A stretch of DNA of 64,000 bases from Alentia gelatinosa. Lineage: Eukaryota; Annelida; Polychaeta; Phyllodocida; Polynoidae. The notes beneath the pieces were generated by a model. It had not been told where the DNA came from. It was given only the letters and a program-made list of their open reading frames with translations, and made no database searches. The stretch lies in assembly GCA_950022655.1 (NCBI GenBank), contig OX465579.1, forward strand, positions 134,115,118-134,179,117, in the 5' to 3' direction. Below are positions 40,201-52,200 of the stretch, in pieces (within the stretch, counting starts at the first letter, position 1; every line of letters begins with the position of its first letter). A program made the position numbers and the translations under genes.

Positions 40201-43200
40201 AACTTAATAAAAAGAAAGCAACACGGACTTGTAGTCCAGACAACACAATCATCTGAATAGCACCTCATGGACTGCTTTCATTCAGTTTTATTAGTCTGAC
40301 AACTGCAGCTGCACATGTTAAGGGATGAACCAGTTTTGGGATATGAGTGTTTTTGTGATGGTGAGTGCGAAAGATGCTGACTCATAGTCTTTTATAATGT
40401 TGTGATAGAATCAAAACATCTGGGAGGTATTTTATAGTAGTGACAATCGTTAATAGTGACTGTTTCCGTTGCATATTCGAATGATAATGCCACCAAAAGT
40501 ACTATTAATAAAAGCTCAAATTCCAGGTGCTTCCCCTTGACCCACAGCCAGTTGTTTTTTTTTAAACTTTTGCAAAATGCCATTGTCCTGCTTGAAATAG
40601 GTACACATGAAAGTTCTATTACCGTCCGCATTGGAATCCCTCTCGTTCCGTTCTAGCATGCTATCAATCTGCCAGTTGCTACGGCGTAACAAAAACTATC
40701 CACCCATCTAATATCTCACCACATTTATATTTTCTTCTTGCATATCCAGGCTCAGTCATCTGCCCACAGTGCTGGACGATGGGTCGACGAAGAGGGCGGA
40801 CCGCCCGGCCTCGGGGAAGCGGACTGACCGACCTTCCTCCAGTAAACGTCCGCACTCTGGACGGCGAGCTGAGCGCCCGTCATCCGGGCGATATGGGGAG
40901 CCGCCCACACACGGCCGGAGGTCACGCCAAGGTCAGAACACCCCCAGACTGTCCACGCCAGGTATCTACTCTACTTAGTATCTTATAGCTTAACCCTTTC
41001 AGCATAGGTTCCTACTGGAAGCAGTCCATTTACTTTCCTTGAGACAGATCCATTGGAGTGATGAGGAGTTTCTAAACAAAAATTTAGTACATGATCTGAA
41101 GGGCTTTTAACATCAGTATTTGTTCAACTATACTTTTTATATCACTGTTTTCAGAATACCTATAGCATGTGGAATGAATTTTCTAACGCCAGGCGGCACA
41201 AAGTCTTCCTGTCACCATATACAGTAAAACCCCGCTTCTGGGACACCCCGCTGAAGGGGACAGTTTCCCTGGAACGGAAATTCTCCCAACTATATAGAAT
41301 TTATTTTGACCCCGCGTAAGTGGACACCCTCCACTCTGGGCCAAAGTGTCTGCTTACGTGGGGTGTCTGCTTACATGCAGTTTTCAGTCTCTCAATGGTT
41401 AAGTCCAACGAACACTGCGACTTTTCCTGTTTTTAGCGGAAAAGTCGCCGTAAAACTCCCCTTGAAATATTTTCCCGGTACAATATCGCAACGTGTGCCA
41501 TGCTTTCCTTGCGATATCTCAGACCCCATTATGCACCCCCTTTTCACCTCCTTTCCCCCCAGCTGATTTGGGGTTTGTCGCCGACTTTTCCTTGAGACTT
41601 TCCTTGAGACTTTCGAATATAACATGTTATATTTTATCGCATGCGACTTTTGACTTTGGGATGCCACCTCCCGCTGGGCGGGCTGTTGGCCCGGGTCTCG
41701 GGTCCTGGAATTATGCTTTGGGGTCTTCCAAGCCTGGAAAAAAGCCTGGAATTCTCACAGAGAGACCTGGAAGACCCTGGAAAATATAGTTTTGCATAAA
41801 AACAATCTTTTTAGTATGATTCAATATCATACATGATATTGAGTTAAAATATATAAGTATAAATAAAGGTTAAAAAAACCATAAGTGCCAAAATGGCCCA
41901 CCTCGCATCTATTTTGTAGCTACCAGAAGCCAGTTATCCATTGTTGAGACTTTTTGCAAGGAAAAGTCTCGAGGAAAGTCTCAAGGAAAGTCTCAAGGTG
42001 TGCATGGATAGGCCTCGAGATTTTCGGTAAACCTCCTGCTGGGGGGACCGACGCTTGAGCAAAATTTGTCGGCGACTTTTCCCGACCCCTGCTGTGTTTA
42101 TTGCACCCCCCTTGCGATATTTTTCCTAAAAAGTCTCAAGCATATCGCAAGGAAAAAAGTCGCCAAGTGTGCATTGGGCTTTATATTTCATCGCATGCGA
42201 CTTTTAGCTTTTGGGCGGTCCTGGGTCTCGGAAAAGTCCCAAGGCACCGGTGCACAATGGCAGTTATCACTCCCCTTGCGATATACCCGACCCGGGGCTG
42301 GTCTCAAACATCTCAGCCAGTATGTTTCTCTTCACAGAAACAGATTATAATTGTAAAAAGTCATTATATATTACAAATTTGTCTGACAAAGTTATCTATA
42401 AACTTGTCTTTGAATAATGATTTTTATATCTGTATGTGTCAGGAATGATAGAGCAAATTATCTCCTCCAACAGAATGCACAAGTACACAATTCAATTCAA
42501 TTCATACATGATATTGAGTTAAATGATATAAGTATGAATAAAAGTTTTTAAAAAAACCACCATAAGTGCCAAAATGGCCCACCTCGTATCCATTTTGTTG
42601 CTACTGGAACCTGGTTATCCATTCTTGAGACTTATTGCAAGGGAAAGTCTCAAAGAAAGTCTCAGGGAAAGTCTCAAGGTGTGCATGGATTGGCCTAGAG
42701 ATTTTCGGTAAACCTCCTGCTGGGGTGAGGGGGGGGGGGGGGGGAGGCGACGCCCATACATAATTTTTCGGCGACTTTTCCCGACCCCAGCTGCGTTTAT
42801 TGCACCCCCTTTGTGATATTTTTGCTATAAAGTCTCAAGCATATGTGTGCATTGGGCTTTAGGCTATATAGAGGAAACCTATGAAGGTTTAGGGCCAGAG
42901 CTTGTATCCCATCAAGTATGAATTGCATAGTAATTCACAAGGCAAAGCCACATGGATTGTATAGTGATTCAGATGAGATGGGATCGAGCTCTGGTCCTAA
43001 ACTTAAATAGGTTTCTCAATTTATCTCACCCATCACATGGGCTAACATTTGACTAATGGGCTAACATTTGTGACATAATCTCCCATTGAATGTTTTTTCC
43101 TAAATATTCAATGGGCATTGGATACATGTTCCCAATGTTAAGTCTATGGGGAGAAAATACCAGGGGTGAGATAATGTAGTATATCATACCTTTATATAGG

Positions 43201-46200
43201 TGATACTATGGCAAGATATTATAGAGGAAACCTATGAAAATACGGGGTTAGAGCTTGTATTCCATCAAGGTTGAATCGCATAGTAATCAACAAAGCAAAG
43301 CCGCATGAATTATGAAGCAATTCAAAAGGGATGGGATAGGGCTCTGACCCTAAACTTGAATGTGTTTCTGAATTTATCTCATCCTTCACATTGACAACTG
43401 GACTGACGTTTGCGACAAACTCCCCCATTGAGTATTTTTTCTAAATATTAAACAGGCATTGGATACAAGTTCCTAATGAGTCTATGGGGAAAAAATATCA
43501 GGGGGTGAGATAAACTGTTATAACCACACAGACACCCAACAGATGCCTACCTGACACCTATAGTAGCCTACGCAGGCCAGCAGACTGGTGTTAAGACAAT
43601 CAGACACCAGACAATACACACAATACTGAACTAAGAATCAAGATAATCTGGAGTGTTGTCCCCATACCACCCAAGCGTATTTGATAAGACGTGTCTCTGA
43701 AGTGACTGCTTACACAGGGTTAAACAGCTTTTTGTACCAAAATAACTGTCCATTAATATAGGGTATCTACTTACATGGGGTGGCCACTTACAAAGGGTTA
43801 TAAGAAAAAACATCTAATTCAGAGACAATTACACACAGTAAAATGAGAGAGAAATTAGGAACTTACAGTGAGAGTGCAAGCTATGACCTAAATAAGTTTG
43901 TCTGAAGTCCATTTTATGACACTTCAAAAGCCATCTCTGAGCCAACAAAAAAAAGAAGAAAAAAAGCGCCCTCGTCATATTTTTCATGGCTCTGTGATGA
44001 GAAACAAGTTGGTTTATTTGGGTGGCCTAAAATTGATGATCAAATGAACCGATGCTGAATCCAGAGGTTCATATAATCGTAAATTTTACCAAGTATTCAT
44101 CATGTACAGACAGAGTATACCTGTTTTCATATTATTATTAACAGGTGGATGGTTGGTCTTTATGTTATGGCTAAAGCCTCCTGTATTACACCTGCTTGTA
44201 GAGTCACTAGGCAACCTGGCCACATTTTTTTTTATAGCAATGTACAGATAGGAATATGATTTCTGTTTTGGACAGAAGGTTTTATGGCCATACAATATAT
44301 TGCCGTTTTAGTATTTAGTATTTTGACATGGATTCAGGAGGAAAAGAGATTTTATCTTTTTGGGGGGACTTTATGAGTAACAGGTGCACTCAATGCATAT
44401 AGATGGCACGCAGAGGTAGCTCACGACCACAGTGAAGTAAGGCTGTCCCTTGCTGCCATTTTTAAGAACTCCTTTATTGACATACAGTAAAACCCCGCTT
44501 CTGGGACACCCGCTTAAGGGGAGTATTTGCTTGGAACAGAATTTTTTCCCTCTATCAAGAGTTTATTTTAACCCCACTTAAGGGAACACCTCGCTTAAGG
44601 GGGCACTTATTTCAGTACGGAATGCTTCTTAACCTCGCTTAAGGGGACGCATTGGAGAGACACCTTATCAAATCTGATGGGACAGGGTGGTGGCCAGACA
44701 GTTGTTGCAGCAGGGCAACACCCACAGATACTGAAATACCCTAGTTTGTTCCAGCAATCTAATCTGTCCAAAACAACACTCCTGTAAACACACCCAGCCT
44801 TCACACTCTATGTGTAAAAGTGCTCTTGTGCGGGCCTCGGCGGCAAGGGTTTGTTGATTGTACACTACTTGAGAGTAGGAGCTTTGATGGTGTGCTATTC
44901 CAGCAGGTTGTTACTGTTCTTTGGCTTGTTTAATAATCAAGGGTCGTACTTGAGGATACCTTTCTATACACCAACGAGAATGAGGGATGATTTGAATAAA
45001 CTGTATTTAACACTAATGAACGACATTTGTTCAGGTAGAAATAGACAATCATCGATAGTTTTATCCTTTGTTGCATTTATTATCCATCTTTTTAAATAAA
45101 TTAAACCCAGTAATTGCGGCCGTATACCACAAATTTGATAAGTTAGGCATAAGTTATTAAACAGATCCCTGGGGTCGTGAAAAGTACATTAACTATACAA
45201 GCATGACAGAAGCAAAACCCCGCTTAAGGGGTCACCCCGCTTAAGGGGACAGTCCGCTTAAGGGGCACTTGGCTCAGAAAGCAGGGTGTCCCCTCAAGCG
45301 GGTTTTTACTGTTTTTCTACCCTTAAAACTAGTTCACTCATAATATGATTTCCCTGATTTGAAAGAGAATTAAAAACAGTAGGTGCTAGGAAGGGCAATT
45401 TCCAAAATAGATTCTATATATAAAGAGATATTCAAGTATTTGCTAAAAGTGGGGAGGATTTTGGGTGAAATGGGCATACTAAAACAGATGTTTACTCAAT
45501 ATTTTTTCTGCGTAGTTCCGCGAATTGCCACTATATGGTGCTACAGTAATATATAGAAAATGCATTACAGTTATTACATGTATTTCTGTAACAATTGGTA
45601 ATTATATTTCCATCTTTATTCTAAGTATTTTAGAAAGATGATTAGAATATGTAATGAATGGTGTATAGAGTATAAGGTTAGGATGTTCAAAAAGTTTTAA
45701 GATCAGGTGTTAATTTTCATCATTTTCATGATCTAAGCTAAAGTGAGTCTGCAGTAACAAAGAGTTTCCCATTTTTCTTATATACTTGTAATGGAGATAG
45801 AAGCTCAATTCAAAGTGTCCCAGAAAGTCCTGTAAAAACTATTTTGTAAGGGCTAGGTCTCATAAGGCTGAGACATTTCTAAGATTTTCATCTGACGGGG
45901 TACTTTTGATGTTTTTTATGTCGGGCTACAGTCTCAATAATGTCATTCTTTAGTTACAAAAAGTTTCCCATTTTTCTCAGATACTTAGAATAAAGATACA
46001 GGCTCAATTCAAAGTGTCCCAGAAAGGCCTGTAAAAACTATTTTGTAAGGGTCTCATAAGGATGCAACATATCTAAGATTTTCATTTCAAGGGACACTTT
46101 TGATGTTTTTTTGTGTTGAACAACAGTCTCAATACTGTCATTCTGTAATGACAAAAAGTTTCCCATTTTTCTTACATACTTAGAATAGAGTTAGAAGCCC

Positions 46201-49200
46201 AATTCAAAGTGTCCTAGAAAAGCCTGTAAAAACTATTTTGTAAGGGCTAGGTCTCATAAGGCTGAGACATTTCTAAGTATCCCATATTGGCTCTCATCTT
46301 ACTGTACCTTAAAGAAACTGTCCCTCAACCTTACTGCTCCTCTACAATACTGTCCCTGAATTAAATTGCATCAAGCCATGCTGGCCCTCACTATACTGTC
46401 CTGGAGCTATATTGCCCCTGAACCATACTGCCCGGCCACCATACTGCCCTTCCACCATACTGCCTGTAGTATGGTGGTCAGTCAATTATCCATGAAAATC
46501 TGCGTACATACTTTATGGGTGGTCCCTTACAATAGAACCATCAGGTGGCACCAAAGAGTAATGCTCACCAATTTTGCTTATGGCCGTAACACAACACGAC
46601 TCGAAATTACTAGCAATTAAGTAGCCTTTCTTAGAATGCATTCACGGGAGCGGCGTTGACGTCATGTACCCAGAACAACTACCCAGAAAGGGTCAGAAGA
46701 AAGACCTGTCAACCAGGATTCTCATATCAACGCTTAACCGTCGTTCCGGACTGTTTCCGTGAATTGGCAATTGTGTCGAAATTGTGCAAAAGATAAAGTT
46801 ATATATCTCAGTAATCACTGGGTCAATCGTATGTATATATTGAATAAATATGAATAGTATCATTGCAGTAATTGTTAAGAAATATTGTCTGGTATAACTT
46901 TATGCTTCTGATCAGGAAAATCCTCCATCTACAAGGCTCACTAAGACAGCATTCAAATCAATTGAAATAGGGTTATACTTATATATCACAAGAGGGTATT
47001 TATGCTGCCAACGAAGATATTTGTTAAAGTGCTTAAAGTGATTGTAATTTGGCCTGGAACTAAGCCAAAGTGCGGTGCCAACGGTCATGCCTGGCGGTCT
47101 GAGGTCTACCTAGCTTTTTAGCGTAGAATTACAGTCTATGCTGTTTGGAAATGGATTTTTGTGCTCACAGCTGATGTGTTACTATTTTGATGAAGGTTTC
47201 GGATAACCTGTCTTTTTTTGCGATCAATTTGCTGATTTCATCTCAGTCCATTCGCAGGAAGCGTGAAAATTATGCAAGAAAGCTAGCTCTGCGCTCTCCA
47301 TACACAGGGTCTGTATAGCGTTTTTGCATTCAGAAAAGGGAGCGTGATGGTAATAGACACAACCTTCACCCACCGCTTTTTTTCAAAGATGTTCTACGAA
47401 CTTCAACGGAACGAAAAAATAGTTTCGCTTTAATAGTTTGTAATTCATGAATTTAAAAATCCTAAGATGGCGGACGGTTATCTTGGCTGAAGCATGACAC
47501 TTCCACCAGACGGCACTAGCACACTAGCACTGACATTAACTGCATGCTGCTGACCTCCTGAATCATTGGAAGCGGTTGCTAGGTGCTCACATTCTCTTTT
47601 ACATTTATTCTATATGCTTATCTATCATTGACGGACTGCTCTTTACTCCTTGTTTAAGAGTGGTATGAACCGCTCCTTATCATTCGCAAGCGCAGATTTA
47701 TTTTCGTTGTTAAGGAATACGCAAGCAAAATGGGGGGAAATGTGCCATACAAATATCCACATAAACATTACAAACATAAACTCCATGACAAGAAGGCAAG
47801 TCATGGAAAAAGAAACATACGTGTGATATTTTCAATAACGTCAAAGTAACATCTTGGGTTATTTACCTGTCCATTGGTTGTACTGATTTGCCATTAGGTT
47901 TCATGATGTCGCCTGGTAATACAAGTTTAGTTACCCACTATTTTATAATTATGTGAAGGTCTTGATACAACTGTTCTCTCGCAGAGTCAGACAGTGATGT
48001 AAGCATACATATCGGTAAGCACAAACCTATATCATATAACATCATCACATAGTTTCCTATCACAATATATCCCATACATTTAGGATGATTTCCCTTCAAA
48101 GTCTCCCATATTTGAAAAGAGAAAATGAAAAAAAAAAAAATTCACGGCGTGTAGACATGCTCTTTAGTTCCCTGCACCACACTCAGTAGACTTTTACAAG
48201 GCCATCATATTATAGCAAACACCAGTGGATGAAACCATTCCGCCAGTGACGATAGGATGGAAATCATGAGTAACTTTATCCAGTCGTTTTTCCAGGTGCG
48301 GCTTTCAGGGTTCAGAAAATAAATTAACATTTTAGTTCGTAGGAGTAAACATTTCATTTTTAGGATTTTTGTTTACATTAAAACTAATATATCATAGGTT
48401 TTTTTGCATGGCCAATACAATTTATCTACAAGTATAAGTTATAGCTAACTATCTAACATTTCAGTAAGGAATGTGAGGTCACAAATGGTAACTTATAGCA
48501 ATATTTTTTTTTCAGAATATGAATAGATTTGAGATAAATACAAAACACATTACATACCACCAGAGAGAATAATATTAAAGGTTTCTCAACACTATCCTGA
48601 CTAAGATGTGTATATCATAGCGGAGTTTTCCCATTTTGCCCTTGGCATCTCAATCTTGCTGACTAGGTTCACCTGATCAGGTGCACATCATCATTATAGT
48701 CTGGGGTCGATCAGTTCACTGCTGTGTTATCCTGGCCGTTCGCGTGCATGTTACCACAGAGTCCGTCCAGAGCATGATCCTTAAAGGGTAACACTATCTG
48801 GATATTACCCTCCGTTTCATGGGCGTTGCACATTCACCGATCCAATCACGCAATGATTTGCTTCGATGCAGGAGCGGCCTGAAACAAGTATCAGATCGAA
48901 GAAGTTTCTGAGTGTGTTGCTACTATGTTTTCAGATGCTATATCATATTGGGCATGCTCGACATGTCGTTTTCTTCAAACGTATCATCTTTATGAGACTC
49001 TAACACCCAATGCGCAATAATTACCAAGCCAATGTTACGCACATCATCAGGGGGAAATACACAGACTGAAACTACACAAATGTTTTTATACTTGGAAAAC
49101 AAAAATTCTATTGAACTTTTCACCAAACATTTTAGATTTCGTTTTTGAGCAAAGAGTTGGTTAAATAAAATGTAATGATATGTAACAAGTTAAAGATATA

Positions 49201-52200
49201 CGAATAACAATGTAATCTATGATTAATTTATTATGAATTCACATAGAATGCAGCACTTTTGTTCATAAAAGAAAAAAAGGTAGGAACAATAGCCGTGAGA
49301 AGTACTTCTCAAAAATTGAAACGCCTACATATGTTTATGATGTTATATGTTTTTCACAATTAAAAAAGTAATTACCCAATGTTGTGACACGACGAAAGGT
49401 TTATGGACTTCCCCCCAATATCACATGAGGAGACTTGGCGGTGTAATACCTTGTGGATCGTTCTTCGCCTCGCCATGAACACATCCCTGACTCACATTGC
49501 ACTGGTGATGAACACCCATTACTCGCTGTTAGATACGCATTTATTCATCAGGGGACCTTTCCTACGTGAGGGAACAGTAAACCGAGATCATGATAAATCT
49601 CTGGCAAACTCATCTGTAGATGCAGAGATCACCGAGACTTTTTTCTTGTTGATTACGAGGGAGGTCTCAATCAACTATGTCCTGGTAATGCTATCCGGTG
49701 TAATATCTCGAGTTCTTTTCGGGATGTTATTGTCTGTCTGACTATACACCAGCGGTAACTGCATGGCACCGCATCTACAACAACTGCCTCAGATATGGTC
49801 GCACAATGGACATGTACTTGTTCATCATATTGATATAGCTAACGGAGTCACATATCTAGTTGTCACATTACCATATGGGATCTGACTAAAAATTGATGTG
49901 TTAAGTATACATATAAAAAACTAAAATCAGAATGTGGACCTGGCTATACCTGGAAATACGCTGGACGGCAGTTAAGAATTACCACCCCCTTTAATCAAAA
50001 ATACCATTGATACTTCCTCTATGAGCATTTGCGATTTTGATTACATGTTATTAGATAGTGTCACACGACGTAACGTTGCAGCGGAATTTTCGGAGTTATC
50101 AAATATAAAAGTCTGTATGGATAACATGAAACCGTAATTCTGGTGTTTAAATTTACTTGTCAAGTCTGGGGGTTGTTCTGAATTATGAATTTACAATGTT
50201 CAGAACACAGCAACCACAACTTCCGTTCACTTCAGAGATGCCAGTTTTTCTATTTTCCAAGGAAATCCTAGTTTTCATTTCCAGTTTATGAAATTCCTTT
50301 CACGTATGTAAAACAAAGTGAGGATAAATGGGGCCACCAATAAACAGTGGTTCAAACCTCCCGCACACAGTCCAGCCTGATTCCATTGTCAAAAACGATG
50401 TCTTATCCATGTTTTCACAGTCTCTCTGAGGCAGTAAATTTCACATGAAAAATATTTCCTCTCTATTTTGATGACCACAACACTCAGAACCTTATCTCAC
50501 ATCTCAACTCTCACCCCTTCAACTATTCACTTCCAGATAATATCTTTCCTTTTAAACATAATCCATATATTGATGAATGTATTTGTTACTCATAGATATA
50601 TTTGCCACTGATTCTATCACAATATTTAGTAGTAAAGAAAAAGGGAAAAGAACAAAATATCTGTGGTAGACTAGCAAAATCGTTATTCCAGTACACCGTA
50701 TCTCTTTCTGTTACTCAGAAAACTTGATATCTTACTTGTATGTTTAGTGAAGAGGGGTAAAGCGTCTGTGAGGACAAAAGGGTCGAGAAATTTAGCTTTT
50801 ACGATACCGATACTTGCATATTCATTCAGATCACCTTATTGCAGTTATATATAAAAAATAACCCATAGACGTAATCTAGTTTAATCTAGATAAAAATATG
50901 ATAGATTAAAATCTCACATATGAGTAAGGAATTTGACTCTTGGCAATTTCAGACGAGATAGCGGACGAAACGGAGGAGGAGGCCTACAGGCGGCAGACCT
51001 CCGGCCAGATGGCCAACGACCCGGCGCTCGATGACCTGGAGGCCGTGCCCCGCATGAAGCAGATCGAGTCTGCACGAGCACAGTGGCGGAAGCAGGAGCA
51101 GAACCGCCTCGAGGAGTCCTGGTCCTCGCTCAATGTGTTCGAACGGTCCCATAAGGGACGTCTGTCTGTCGACATGGAAAGTGAGTATCTTTGTCTATAT
51201 TCTTCATACTAATCGGTCTGAGGTAATCATGTACAAATATTAACACCCAACAAAACCAGCAATGACTTAGACTGAGCAGGTTACGTCTATAACATGCATA
51301 GGTGAACATCCTCTAATGCTTTGCAAAATGCTTAATTTTGTAATCATATTTTAGGCGGTTAGATACTGAGGGGTTGATGAGGGCTGTATATGGCACTGAC
51401 CAATATACACCGAGAAATACTGTCATTATATCAAGATGCAGGTACTGGTAAAACATCTTTGATTACAGTTTGTCATTAAGCATAGTAAGATTCATTGATT
51501 GATAAGATAATGGAGATACGATTGATAAGACAGTTAGAAATAGAACTAAGTAAATGCTTAACAATTGGTGATAAAGACATCATAATATACGCCATCCAGA
51601 CGTTACTAAACTCCCTATTATTGCCCTGGGTACGTAAAGTATCGAGGTTGACATTAGTGGAGTGGTGCGTCATTTCAGTGGTCGAAAACCGATGAAATCA
51701 TAAGTAATAAAATGGTGTTTTAATCAAATCACAGTATATGATCATAAGGAGGCAGGGTGAGTGTACCTTCGAACTTGTTGAGTATTTGCGACCAAAATAT
51801 CTCTGACCAGATTCCGTTCATCTACACGAACCATATCTCCTAATGATATTATAATTATACATAATGAAAAATACATGCGGTTAGATAGGTAGTAAAAATA
51901 CAAAAAATTTCGGTAATGTCATTATGTGAAAATGGGTAAAGGTAATAGCAGATGCATTAATTGTCGATAAGGCGGATGGGAAATCAGTCTGCTGGAAAAT
52001 TGCAATATGGTTGATTTTCCTGCTAATCACATCCCGGGAGTTTTACAGCCAGTACCTAGAGATACGTTTGTAGGACTTAAAATTTGATGACGTCATTTAT
52101 AAGATCCTTATTGTAGACGAAAATGTTCTTGTAATTTTATCTCCTTTAATAAGAAATACTGAAACCCTGAAAGAGTTTAAGTCATTAACAAAGAAAGCAT

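Larger units (their letters stand above)
40962..47984. other. 7-kb intron dense in repeats
   Basis: Contains CCCGCTTAAGGGG elements (41220-41390, 44483-45312), a duplicated AAAGTCTC-rich element (41830-42180, 42508-42860), a duplicated foldback (42871-43170, 43217-43515), a half copy of FB-C (44040-44130), three tandem 195-199-bp units (45765-46290) and a CCATACTGCCC array (46310-46480). 46490-47980 shows no recognised feature. Confidence 0.7.

Noticed and set aside
47985..47998. Alternative 14-bp micro-exon ending at the first GTAAGC
   Set aside because: It exits in phase 0 and the next exon would then hit a TAG after two codons.
49403..49741. 112-codon plus-strand frame
   Set aside because: No domain, splice or codon-bias support; AT-rich intron.
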